Made by a program: the position numbers and the translations under genes. The notes under the pieces are model-generated. The model was not told the origin of the DNA, did no database searches, and saw nothing but the letters and a program-made list of their open reading frames with translations. This document shows positions 14,369-21,323 of a stretch of DNA of 22,432 nt, in pieces. Position 1 is the first letter of the stretch; each line of letters starts with the position of its first letter. Source of the stretch: a virus; the IMG/VR virus record IMGVR_UViG_3300031578_012222, positions 1 through 22,432 of that record. One strand, 5' to 3'.

Positions 14369-14617
14369 TTACAGGTCTACTGGACGGACGGTCGTCCTCT
14401 TGTTACCCACACAGCGCAAGGCGGAATCGAGCATCATCTGGGTGAACTTTTTCGCGAGGGAATCCGCGAGGGTACCGTCGACACGGAGACCGATGGAACT
14501 GAAGTACTCCTTCACCTTGGATGCGGTGATGACCTTCTTCCCGTGCTCCTCGAAGAAATTTCCTGTGGCTTTCCTCATCTGCATCTCATCTAGAACTTTT
14601 CTTTTCTTTTCTGCCAT
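14369..14617 (-). CDS. Histone-fold protein (bacterial/archaeal type)
   Basis: This encodes 82 residues. The N-terminal 30 are basic and charged (MAEKKRKVLDEMQMRKATG). Residues 33-82 read as a minimal histone fold: alpha-1 SKVKEYFSSIG, loop LRVDG, long alpha-2 TLADSLAKKFTQMMLDSALRC (about 49-70), then the loop and start of alpha-3, GNKRTTVRPVDL. The last stretch matches the (R/K)T-V-(R/K)-x-x-D-(L/I) signature of archaeal histones and of short bacterial histone-fold proteins. It ends right at this position, so alpha-3 is very short. It likely dimerises and bends or coats DNA (inference). AAGGAGA lies five bases before the ATG. The family call is from pattern recognition only. Confidence 0.75.
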   Translation of the reverse strand: MAEKKRKVLDEMQMRKATGNFFEEHGKKVITASKVKEYFSSIGLRVDGTLADSLAKKFTQMMLDSALRCVGNKRTTVRPVDL

Positions 14618-14632
14618 GACTCTCTCCTTTGT

Positions 14633-15676
14633 TCAGGCTTCTTCTGTACACTGTTTCAGGTACACTGTTGAGTGGCTGAAACGTAGCGCTTTCCATTTTG
14701 CCCATGGAGCGTCACCACGCATCAGCGAGCGAATGTGAGGGTTTAAAACGGTACCATCTTGATACAAAGCGACGGTACCATTCAAGGTGTTCAAGTAACT
14801 GAGTAGTATGTGTGTGCCGTCGAGATCGAGCGCTCCTATGCCCTCGAAAGGAGGGTCCACCCAGAAAAGGGTGTGCGGGGCGTCATTGATCTGCAGCACT
14901 TTTTCAATCGTATTATGCTCTATCTGCACACGGTACAGGCGGCTATGCAGCTGCGGCAGAACCGGGTCTACGCTACGCAGCGCAGCCATTACTTTATCAG
15001 AGGTGGTATCGGGCAGTGTCTCCTGTGCAGGAGCGAGCTCCACCGCAGGGAACGCGTCACGCATGTAGCAGTACCACGCATACGCAGCTAACACAGCATC
15101 CCGGTCATTCTGCTCTTCCCACACTGCAAACAGGTGGGAAGTCAGGAAGGAGTTGGTCGGGGGGACGAGTTGGCTGATCAGGTAAAACCAACTGAAAGAG
15201 GATGGATCGCGCAACGTATGGAAAAGGGTAATAGCAGCCCGAGCGTAGTCGTTGAATACCTCTACTGGAGCGGGTTCTCGAGCCATCAGAAGAGGCGCCC
15301 GTCCACCAAACACCTCCACGTACACTTGACAATCTGGGAGCGCCTGCGCGACTTCACGTAGAGGGCTGTCCTCGGGACGTCCTGCGTATGAAGGCAGTCC
15401 CGCTATAGGAGCACTCCAATCCTGAAGTGACTCATATTCGTAGAGGAAGACATAGCAGCCTAAACCGCGCAGCAGAAGCGCTACTTCTTTGAGATCATCA
15501 CGCTCCCACCGAAACTTGTAGAGCCCTGGCGCTAACGCGTCGAACGGTAGAGCACGGTTCCGCAAACTTGGCGCAGCTGTGATGAGTAGTACCCCGTAGG
15601 TACCATCAGCATGGCGTCGTACTAGCAGAAAAACCGAGCTAAATACGTCCGTAATAGATGATAATCCTCTAGCCAT
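14633..15676 (-). CDS. D12-class DNA adenine N6-methyltransferase relative, possibly degenerate
   Basis: This 347-residue protein has the core of Dam/D12-type enzymes, which use S-adenosylmethionine to methylate adenine. The AdoMet-binding motif is VYVEVFGGRAPLLM (F123-G-G125), followed by PVEVFNDYARAAITLFHTLRDP as in the family. The catalytic motif is DPPF (274-277), a permitted variant of DPPY. The usual N-terminal K-W/Y-x-G-G-K segment is degraded to LPSYAGRPEDSPL (residues 94-106), and the first 90 residues are unlike typical members. It may methylate with altered specificity, or be an inactive binding protein. The ATG overlaps the RecA stop by one base (TAATG), so the two are translationally coupled. 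Confidence 0.8.
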   Translation of the reverse strand: MARGLSSITDVFSSVFLLVRRHADGTYGVLLITAAPSLRNRALPFDALAPGLYKFRWERDDLKEVALLLRGLGCYVFLYEYESLQDWSAPIAGLPSYAGRPEDSPLREVAQALPDCQVYVEVFGGRAPLLMAREPAPVEVFNDYARAAITLFHTLRDPSSFSWFYLISQLVPPTNSFLTSHLFAVWEEQNDRDAVLAAYAWYCYMRDAFPAVELAPAQETLPDTTSDKVMAALRSVDPVLPQLHSRLYRVQIEHNTIEKVLQINDAPHTLFWVDPPFEGIGALDLDGTHILLSYLNTLNGTVALYQDGTVLNPHIRSLMRGDAPWAKWKALRFSHSTVYLKQCTEEA

Positions 15677-16965
15677 TAAAACGATTCGTCGAAGCTAAGG
15701 TCAGCGTGATCTTCCTGCTTACTCTTGTTGACAGGTTTTTTGCCAACCTTGCGTCGGTTAACGCGGGTTTCTTCGTACTCCGCAGCTTCATCTGCTACCT
15801 GCTGTTTGAGGTCTTCTTCGTCGTTGTCGTCTACTTCGTCTGGAACGTCGTAATCGGCATCGTAGAAGTAGGTAGACTCGTTACTTTTCTCGAAGTAGGT
15901 GCGGTACGTTTCGTTCTCCCGCAACATAGCAAAGCACATAGCACGAAAGTCTGGATGCTCCACTGTGCGACGGAAGTCACCCCAACTGAGTATCTTGTTA
16001 TCGTACCCCTCCAAATGGATTTTCTGCTTACCCGCACGAATCTCGAGGAGACCCAGGTGTTTCAGGAAGTAGAAAGCGTCGTAGGACTTGTCCAACCCGC
16101 GCCCAAGCATGAGACGCATATCTGTGCTGCGAAACGGTGGGAACGCTTTGTTCTTGGTCGTTCGCCAGATGACAGGTACCGTCTGAACACCGATCTTGTC
16201 GGGCTCTACACGCTTCACAGAGGAGCGCACTTTGTACCCGGGCCAGAATCGAAGTGCTTTGCCACCAGATTCGTGTTGGGGAGCTCCATAGCCCCCAATG
16301 TTGGTACGCATCTGGTTAGTGCCGATGAGCAATGCACCACGTCTTCGCAGGCGCGGAACTACGCGTTTGAGGAAGTAGCTGTGCATCCGGGCTTCGTCAG
16401 CAATCCGGCCACCGTCACCGACCTCATCTACCTCTTCACTACCCATCCCTGCGAAGCTATCCACCAAGAAAAGCATCCGAGGTGGACCGTCGTCCACGAT
16501 AGGCATCTTGCTAAGCACACGAAGGATATGACGGTAGACCGCTTCTCCGGTATCTGGTTGCGTGTAGAAGAATCCTGGACGCTCGATGGTTTTTTTGCCA
16601 TCTTTGAACTTGACTTTGTAGTTTAGGTCGACGCCCATCGTACGCATGTAGACGGGATCTGACCCCGCTTCAGGGTCGTACAGGCAAGCTGGAATATTTA
16701 TCAACTGAGAGCTAGCCAGGATGGAAGTGAGCAGAGTAGATTTACCACTCCCCTCCGGACCGAAGGTGGTCCCCATCAAGCCTGGCTTGAAGCCGCCACC
16801 AGTAATCAAGTCCAAGGAAAGGCTTCCGGTAGAGAGCACATCTTTTACGCGCTGTCCTTGCCGTAAGTTGATGCAGTCGAGCTCCTCCACCTCGTCAAAA
16901 GCGGCAGAAGCTGCTTCCGCAGGATGCACTATCTCTATCTTTAGCTTGTCTTTCTTTTTGGACAT
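15676..16965 (-). CDS. RecA/UvsX-family recombinase
   Basis: This 429-residue ATPase forms filaments on single-stranded DNA and catalyses strand exchange. Walker A is G69-P-E-G-S-G-K-S-T77, with ACLYDPEAGSD following the nucleotide site. Walker B is MLFLVDS (164-170). The stretch IGTNQMRTNIGGYG...GGKALRFWPGYKVR (214-247) matches RecA loop L2 and the following strand. The acidic C-terminal tail (375-429) ends DLSFDESF. I chose the ATG at 16965 over an in-frame start at 17052, which would overlap the thioredoxin-like gene. The chosen start has AGAGG four to five bases upstream. The lengths of UvsX (391) and RecA (353) are comparable, the excess being the acidic tail. Confidence 0.95.
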   Translation of the reverse strand: MSKKKDKLKIEIVHPAEAASAAFDEVEELDCINLRQGQRVKDVLSTGSLSLDLITGGGFKPGLMGTTFGPEGSGKSTLLTSILASSQLINIPACLYDPEAGSDPVYMRTMGVDLNYKVKFKDGKKTIERPGFFYTQPDTGEAVYRHILRVLSKMPIVDDGPPRMLFLVDSFAGMGSEEVDEVGDGGRIADEARMHSYFLKRVVPRLRRRGALLIGTNQMRTNIGGYGAPQHESGGKALRFWPGYKVRSSVKRVEPDKIGVQTVPVIWRTTKNKAFPPFRSTDMRLMLGRGLDKSYDAFYFLKHLGLLEIRAGKQKIHLEGYDNKILSWGDFRRTVEHPDFRAMCFAMLRENETYRTYFEKSNESTYFYDADYDVPDEVDDNDEEDLKQQVADEAAEYEETRVNRRKVGKKPVNKSKQEDHADLSFDESF

Positions 16966-16972
16966 GGTACCT

Positions 16973-17320
16973 CTACAAAGGCAAGCCGACGAGCTTGCGC
17001 AGAGTTTCGTAAGTAGCCATCCCTCGATGACGACCAACTTCGCGGCCACCACGGTAAAACCGTACTTGAGGAACGTACGCAGTACCCAGCTGTGTGGCTG
17101 CTGTAGGGTCGTCTACAAGGGACACCCTAGCAATGTAGAGCAGTAAACGTCGGTGACGGATGAAGCCAAGTAGAGACTCCTCAAGTTGACTACACAATGT
17201 ACTTTCATTGCTAATCAACAAAAAGAATTCGACGTCGAGATCTCGCAGTGCCAAAGCAGCATCCCAAGAAATTGGGAAAACTTTCCCGGCAAAGTCTCGA
17301 ATGCTTCTACCAAGCAACAC
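16973..17320 (-). CDS. Thioredoxin-fold protein with a single cysteine
   Basis: This encodes 115 residues resembling thioredoxin, chiefly in the C-terminal half: GTAYVPQVRFYRGGREVGRHRG, with the cis-proline P84 followed by the strand, Gly-rich turn and helix of the fold. The equivalent of the CxxC site appears as ESTLCSQ with only one cysteine (C43). It therefore cannot form the usual dithiol. It could be a monothiol oxidoreductase or a structural partner, like the thioredoxin that serves T7 DNA polymerase; that comparison is only an analogy. The start is a GTG at 17320 with GGTGA five bases upstream. It lies between the SSB and RecA genes with short spacers. Confidence 0.65.
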   Translation of the reverse strand: MLLGRSIRDFAGKVFPISWDAALALRDLDVEFFLLISNESTLCSQLEESLLGFIRHRRLLLYIARVSLVDDPTAATQLGTAYVPQVRFYRGGREVGRHRGMATYETLRKLVGLPL

Positions 17321-17336
17321 CCGTCACCACACGCTA

Positions 17337-18542
17337 CTACCACCCCGAGGGGTCGTCCTCTTCCACTGCTTTAGTAGTAACAGTGGAAGAGGTCTTTTCA
17401 CTGGGAGAGTCGCCCCAGCCGTCGTCACTGAAAAGGGTGTCATCGAATTCGGGACCGCTTTCACTGCTGTCACCGCTGTCGGCGCTAGCAGCAGTCTCAT
17501 CTCCCCACGCGTCATCGGTGCTGGCAGATTTACCGTTGCCAGAGTCGTCACCCCACGCGTCATCGGTGCTGGCAGCAACGCTTGTCTCGCCCCATCCTTC
17601 GTCAGAAGGAGCAGACTCTAATGGCTCCGATGGCGAGTCGTCGTCGCCCCACGCTTCGTCTTCCGCTGGAGGAGGTGGGGCAGCCTTAGCTTTAGCTGGT
17701 CGTCCACTACCAGTGGGCCTCCTGGATTGCTTCGCAGACTCAGAGTCACCCCAGCTACCTGAACGGTCGTTGCCAGGCTCATCGCGGCTTGCAACTACCT
17801 CGATCACTTCTTCAAGACGAGCGTACAGTCCAAGACGCTTCAGGTCTGCGCGGATCGTGTCGGGATCTTTGACCTCGACAATTTCATCGAACGGCGTGGG
17901 CTCACCCTTAAAGATGTTGCCCCCACCCTTCATCATCCAGATACCCTTTTCCTCGTCAAACTTCACAGGCATTTTGTTGCCCTGGTAGAAGCGTACGCGG
18001 TCCTTCGGGTCTTGAGCTTTTTCGTCGTAGTGCCACAGAACGGAGGTGCCCTTTTGGGGGTCATCCAATTCGCAGCCCATGATGTCACCGATCATCGCCA
18101 GGTCGTTCTTTCCATATTTGTTGGTGAACAGGACGCCGAAGACGTCCTTCCGACCTTCTTTGGCTGCGGTGATGTCGAAAGCTTCGATGTAGTAACGGAA
18201 GGACCCAAGCAGACGAAGCTCCTGAGGAAGGCTGTCGTCTTGGAAATCGGCGCACAGGGGGCACGACGCATCAGGCCCCTTCCTAAATTGTCCGGTGTCC
18301 CAGTCAAAATCCGGGCACACCTCATAGAAACCGCTCTTGCTTCCGTCTTTGCGCTTGAACCGCACATAATGCTGGAAGATGGTAAAAATACCACCGACCA
18401 AGCGGATCTCCTTCGGTTTGCCCCTCTTCGGCTTCTCGAGGTAGTCAAGCTTCTGGTGCCACTTATCTGCGTAAGTTCCGCCACCAGGGGCATTGGAAAT
18501 GGGACGACGTCCCCGTGGATATGGTGACTTTTTGCTGGCCAT
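17337..18542 (-). CDS. Single-stranded DNA-binding protein (gp32-like) with repeated acidic Trp tail
   Basis: This encodes 401 residues. The N-terminal domain (about 25-250) has the T4 gp32-type zinc pattern, one His and three Cys: H58, C76, C94, C97 (H-x17-C-x17-C-x2-C; gp32 has H64, C77, C87, C90), followed by aromatic-rich strands (LGSFRYYIEAF; VRFYQGNKMPV). From residue 262 the protein is acidic and disordered. It has six near-repeats of the form D-x-W-G-D: SWGDS, AWGDD, GWGET, AWGDD, AWGDE and GWGDS (W264, W298, W317, W330, W346, W376). It ends DDPSGW. Acidic SSB tails recruit partner proteins, so this tail may be multivalent. AAGGAG lies nine bases before the ATG. It is upstream of RecA in the operon. 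Confidence 0.85.
   Translation of the reverse strand: MASKKSPYPRGRRPISNAPGGGTYADKWHQKLDYLEKPKRGKPKEIRLVGGIFTIFQHYVRFKRKDGSKSGFYEVCPDFDWDTGQFRKGPDASCPLCADFQDDSLPQELRLLGSFRYYIEAFDITAAKEGRKDVFGVLFTNKYGKNDLAMIGDIMGCELDDPQKGTSVLWHYDEKAQDPKDRVRFYQGNKMPVKFDEEKGIWMMKGGGNIFKGEPTPFDEIVEVKDPDTIRADLKRLGLYARLEEVIEVVASRDEPGNDRSGSWGDSESAKQSRRPTGSGRPAKAKAAPPPPAEDEAWGDDDSPSEPLESAPSDEGWGETSVAASTDDAWGDDSGNGKSASTDDAWGDETAASADSGDSSESGPEFDDTLFSDDGWGDSPSEKTSSTVTTKAVEEDDPSGW
17503..17575. repeat. 25-base direct repeat inside the SSB tail coding region
   Basis: CCCCACGCGTCATCGGTGC plus TGGCAG is identical at 17503-17527 and 17551-17575, a 48-base (16-codon) period encoding two AWGD units. It is part of the in-frame repetition that built the tail, not an independent element. 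Confidence 0.8.
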
Positions 18543-18662
18543 TACTGTGTGCTCCTTTTCACTGTCTGGTAAATGTCACAAGCTCAGCGTCACGGTCGTA
18601 GCTGCAAGCTGTACTCACGTATTTTACAAGGTAGGGGATGGTTTCTGAGGTTCCGCTTTATT
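18543..18662 (-). promoter_or_regulatory. 120-base gap ahead of the SSB gene, probable promoter
   Basis: This is the only sizeable gap between the sigma factor and the SSB gene. On the minus strand it contains CTTGTAAAAT (18621-18630), 80 bases ahead of the ATG at 18542, followed by a leader that ends in AAAGGAG. The same CTTGTAAANT sequence is found in the gaps ahead of the sigma factor and Cas4-like genes. I could not fit a standard -35 to it, so the gap may carry a phage-specific promoter that reads SSB, thioredoxin-like, RecA and following genes. Confidence 0.45.
18621..18630 (-). promoter_or_regulatory. CTTGTAAANT element, copy 1 (upstream of SSB)
   Basis: The minus strand reads CTTGTAAAAT. 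TAAAAT is one base off the sigma-70 -10 hexamer and is preceded by TG. Two further copies lie in other intergenic gaps ahead of minus-strand genes, so it is a candidate shared promoter element (inference). Confidence 0.45.
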
Positions 18663-20102
18663 TTAATCAGCGGGGAGCTCTTCCACACGTAGCAACGCTG
18701 TCTGACTGTTGGCGAGCGTGGACATCGATTTCTGCATGATAGCTTTGCAAGCAGCCTGCCTAAAGACTTCACGAACTTCTTGTCGTGGGTCTGGGCTTGT
18801 GGCCACGCGGTCGATGATACCATAGCGAAGACACACGAGGTTTCGCTGCCCTTCGTCAACGTGGCTGAGCACTTGCGACACGAACTCTGATACAGCCTGG
18901 AGCTCCTCCTCCTCCTCCACCGATTCATCCAGCAGTGCCTTGTCGGCAGCGGATTCGCTCTCGTAGCCGTCCTCGTTACTTGTCGCCATAGATTCCAGGG
19001 ACACAACTCTGGTGCCACGGACTTTCGTTTTCACAAGCTCAACGGACTTGACGGTGGTATTGCAATGTTTGGCAACGTCTGCGGTGGTGTAGGAGTCACG
19101 GAGCTCAGGGTCTGCTTCAAAGTAACGCTCCGCCTTAATTATTTCCTGGTAGCGTTCGATGACGGAGCCGGGGAGTTTAATTAGGGAGCCACTGTGCTTA
19201 GCGCTGCCAAGTATTTTCTGGCGGATCCACCAGTTGGCGAAGGTAGGAAAGCTTGTACCACATCGGAGGTCGTACAGGGAGATCGCACGTGCGAGGCCCA
19301 GGCTTCCTGATTGGAAGAGGTCGAGGGCTTCCATTTCGCTTTGCGCACGGCTTTTTACGGGTTTGAGTACCAAACGCGAGTACGCCTTCAAGATACGTTC
19401 TTGAAGGCCGCGCACGCGTTTCAAAATTCGTACCACAGCACGAATGGTTCCATAAAGGAGGTTGGACTCTACACAACCCATGTCGAGCTCGAGAAGGTCC
19501 ATCTGGTCGATAAGGCTCTCTGCACACCTTGTGAGCTCCTGCTCGTCGGCCTCACCTTTTTGAGTGGACCTTTTGTCGTTTTGCTGCCGCTTGTGGATCA
19601 GCTGAAGGGTTACCTCAGCGAGCTTGTCGGAAACTTCAATGTACTCCGCTCCCACTTTGGCGAACGCTATCAAGATGTTTTCATAGTGACTTGTGGAGAT
19701 GCGAAGGGTACGAATGATACGCTTGGAAAAGGGAACAGCTGCTTGCCGCTCCATACGGGACAGCTTGAACAAGTCGAAGCCTATGCCGAAGATTCGTTTG
19801 TTCTCAGCGCCCATCTCCACTTCATCGTTTAACGCGATGCGCCTGCGAACGCGCTTTCCCTTGTAAACCTTCCTACTTTTAATGACCCCAGACGCAATCT
19901 CGGAGAGCAGGTAGCAGAGGTTGTCCTCAACGAAGGTGGTAGCGTGTAGAAGATGGTCTACACCACGAAACACCAACTGCTCGATCTGGGAAAACAACTG
20001 CGTTAGATCTGCTTTCGCTAACGGATCGTATCCAAGAGTGCGTTTGGCTAAGTCGTTGAATGTTGACCAGTTTTCTGTTTGACTCTGATTTGTGACATAC
20101 AT
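18663..20102 (-). CDS. Sigma-70-family RNA polymerase sigma factor, with long N-terminal extension
   Basis: This encodes 479 residues. Region 2 is very well conserved at about 255-312: DLFQSGSLGLARAISLYDLR, then the DNA-melting stretch FPTFANWWIRQKI with the paired tryptophans, then LIKLPGSV as region 3 begins. Region 3 continues to about 370 with an HTH-like TTADVAKHCNTTVKSVE. Region 4 (405-470) starts normally (NLVCLRYGI) but its helix-turn-helix is divergent. The first 240 residues have no recognisable sigma signature. This factor would redirect host RNA polymerase to phage promoters. I chose the ATG at 20102 over a TTG at 20192 because the latter has no ribosome site and would leave only 22 bases to the divergent gene; the support is moderate. 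Confidence 0.9.
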   Translation of the reverse strand: MYVTNQSQTENWSTFNDLAKRTLGYDPLAKADLTQLFSQIEQLVFRGVDHLLHATTFVEDNLCYLLSEIASGVIKSRKVYKGKRVRRRIALNDEVEMGAENKRIFGIGFDLFKLSRMERQAAVPFSKRIIRTLRISTSHYENILIAFAKVGAEYIEVSDKLAEVTLQLIHKRQQNDKRSTQKGEADEQELTRCAESLIDQMDLLELDMGCVESNLLYGTIRAVVRILKRVRGLQERILKAYSRLVLKPVKSRAQSEMEALDLFQSGSLGLARAISLYDLRCGTSFPTFANWWIRQKILGSAKHSGSLIKLPGSVIERYQEIIKAERYFEADPELRDSYTTADVAKHCNTTVKSVELVKTKVRGTRVVSLESMATSNEDGYESESAADKALLDESVEEEEELQAVSEFVSQVLSHVDEGQRNLVCLRYGIIDRVATSPDPRQEVREVFRQAACKAIMQKSMSTLANSQTALLRVEELPAD

Positions 20103-20159
20103 TTGGTTGACCCATCCACCAGGATTAGTTACTCTCTGAAAGAGCACCCTTGATCTAGG

Positions 20160-20188
20160 ATGATGCCGTAGATCTGCTTTCTCGTCAA
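20160..20188 (-). promoter_or_regulatory. Candidate sigma-70 promoter for the sigma factor gene
   Basis: On the minus strand, TTGACG (20188-20183, five of six matches to TTGACA) and CATCAT (20165-20160, four of six to TATAAT) are separated by exactly 17 bases. Transcription would start near 20153, about 50 bases ahead of the ATG. It overlaps the longer TTG-started reading frame, so it also supports the shorter sigma protein. Confidence 0.35.
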
Positions 20189-20192
20189 ACAA

Positions 20193-20202
20193 AATTTACA
20201 AG
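20193..20202 (-). promoter_or_regulatory. CTTGTAAANT element, copy 2 (upstream of sigma factor)
   Basis: The minus strand reads CTTGTAAATT, 92 bases ahead of the ATG at 20102. Like copy 1, it is preceded by ACC or GACC. If the element is recognised by the phage sigma factor, the gene could regulate itself. Confidence 0.4.
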
Positions 20203-20214
20203 GTCGAAAATATT

Positions 20215-20835
20215 ATGCCAAAAAAACGCTACGCGGCCACCCCCATCAAGCGAATGAACCTCAAGCAGCTGGTGTTCGCCACCAACGCACGCTACCCAGA
20301 GATCATCAAGAGAGCCAACTCCCAGTGCCACATAATTCGGAAAGAGTACAACGTAGGAAGCAGGGATGGGTTCAGACGGGATTACCGACCAGACAGAACT
20401 TTCTACAACGAGGCACGCCTTTACTCAGCGTGTACAGACGGAAAAAGAATCAGCTATGTGCGATTCTTCGGACCCCCAGATCCTTCCACTCCTGTTTGGG
20501 TATGGTGCAGCTGCCCTTACCATATATACAATTTAGAAGTGGTTCTAACACGTTACAACAGTTCGTCTATTATGCTGTCCAACGGGAATAGACCTATCGT
20601 GCGCAACAGACAGATGTTCCCGCACCTCTGCAAGCACCTAGTGAATGCGGCGAAGTATGCGCTTCAGCAAAGAGACGACCTTGCAGCCAGGAGAATGGAG
20701 GCGCTGCAAGAAACAAAGACAGCAGCTGCTAAGCAGCAGATGACACGTATGGCGCAGAAACCCCAAGCAAGCCGTATCCCAAAAAGACGGTTCGTTACCC
20801 CAGACCGAGGTGGTGACCTGTTTGAAATCCCCTAG
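20215..20835 (+). CDS. SWIM-type zinc-finger protein
   Basis: This 206-residue protein is the only complete plus-strand gene. It carries the SWIM zinc-binding pattern, C98-x-C100 (VWVWCSCPYH), then a 38-residue loop and C139-x-H141 (HLCKHLV). SWIM domains bind DNA or proteins and occur in recombination proteins and transposases, among others. Residues 1-70 are basic, with a C-terminal tail also basic (KRRFVTPDRG). The ATG at 20215 has only AAGG about 11 bases upstream. Its TAG stop abuts the stop of the KH gene on the other strand, so the two converge with no spacer. Its opposite orientation suggests separate expression timing from the flanking operons. Confidence 0.75.
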   Translation: MPKKRYAATPIKRMNLKQLVFATNARYPEIIKRANSQCHIIRKEYNVGSRDGFRRDYRPDRTFYNEARLYSACTDGKRISYVRFFGPPDPSTPVWVWCSCPYHIYNLEVVLTRYNSSSIMLSNGNRPIVRNRQMFPHLCKHLVNAAKYALQQRDDLAARRMEALQETKTAAAKQQMTRMAQKPQASRIPKRRFVTPDRGGDLFEIP

Positions 20836-21309
20836 CTAGTACCCGCTACGCTGGCGGTGATAGCGCCCACGGGGCCTGTCGTTGCGACCAGGAGACCTAC
20901 GACGTCTTCCCCGTTGAGGACGTCGACCCTTCTCTAGTAGCATGATGTCGTACTCCACTCCAGAGTCACCAGAAGCAGAGCGGGCGATGGATCGAACAGC
21001 GTCCACGGTGTGCCCATCCTTACCGATGACCTGCCCTAAATCCTCCTCCTTGACATCCAACTCTATAATCACCAGACGACTTGCTCGGATAATGTTCACC
21101 CGGAGCTCCTTCGAATGGTTGGCAATACGTAATATGGAAAGCACAACGAGCGCTTCGATGCTGAGCTCACTGATGTCTTCAACTGAATCAATTTCGTTGT
21201 CCAGAAACTCGGAAGCGCTCTGAAAACCGGCAGTACTCTGCGCGTCTGATCCTTTCTCTGTTGGCGTCTCGTCTGATGGAATCTCTTCGTGTTGGTCACG
21301 ATCAGCCAT
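20836..21309 (-). CDS. KH-domain RNA-binding protein with RG-rich tail
   Basis: This encodes 157 residues. Residues 1-45 are acidic and disordered. Residues 50-125 resemble a small KH domain, with the GxxG loop G96-K-D-G99 in LGQVIGKDGHTVDAVRSIAR, as in bacterial KhpA-type proteins, where the loop contacts the RNA backbone. Residues 126-157 are rich in Arg and Gly (RGRRRRSPGRN, RGRYHRQRSGY), which strengthens RNA binding. I chose the ATG at 21309 with AAAGGA about seven bases upstream over a GTG at 21324, which would overlap the upstream gene's stop. It would bind phage or host RNA, possibly affecting translation or decay; the target is unknown. Confidence 0.8.
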   Translation of the reverse strand: MADRDQHEEIPSDETPTEKGSDAQSTAGFQSASEFLDNEIDSVEDISELSIEALVVLSILRIANHSKELRVNIIRASRLVIIELDVKEEDLGQVIGKDGHTVDAVRSIARSASGDSGVEYDIMLLEKGRRPQRGRRRRSPGRNDRPRGRYHRQRSGY

Positions 21310-21323
21310 GTCTCTTCCTTTCA

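Larger units (their letters stand above)
20103..20214. promoter_or_regulatory. Divergent regulatory region between sigma factor and SWIM genes
   Basis: This is 112 bases if the sigma factor starts at 20102. On the minus strand it holds CTTGTAAATT (20193-20202) and a sigma-70-like pair just downstream. No good plus-strand -35/-10 pair was seen; the SWIM gene has only a weak AAGG about 11 bases before its ATG. Confidence 0.4.

Noticed and set aside
15706-16626. 306-codon plus-strand open frame
   Set aside because: It lies wholly antisense to RecA, whose motifs are clear; the open frame comes from codon bias of the real gene.
16966-17052. N-terminal extension of RecA from an upstream in-frame start at 17052
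   Set aside because: The extension would overlap the thioredoxin-like gene, and the ATG at 16965 has its own ribosome site.
20103-20192. Sigma factor extension from TTG at 20192
   Set aside because: No ribosome site precedes it and it would remove the divergent promoter space; kept only as an alternative.
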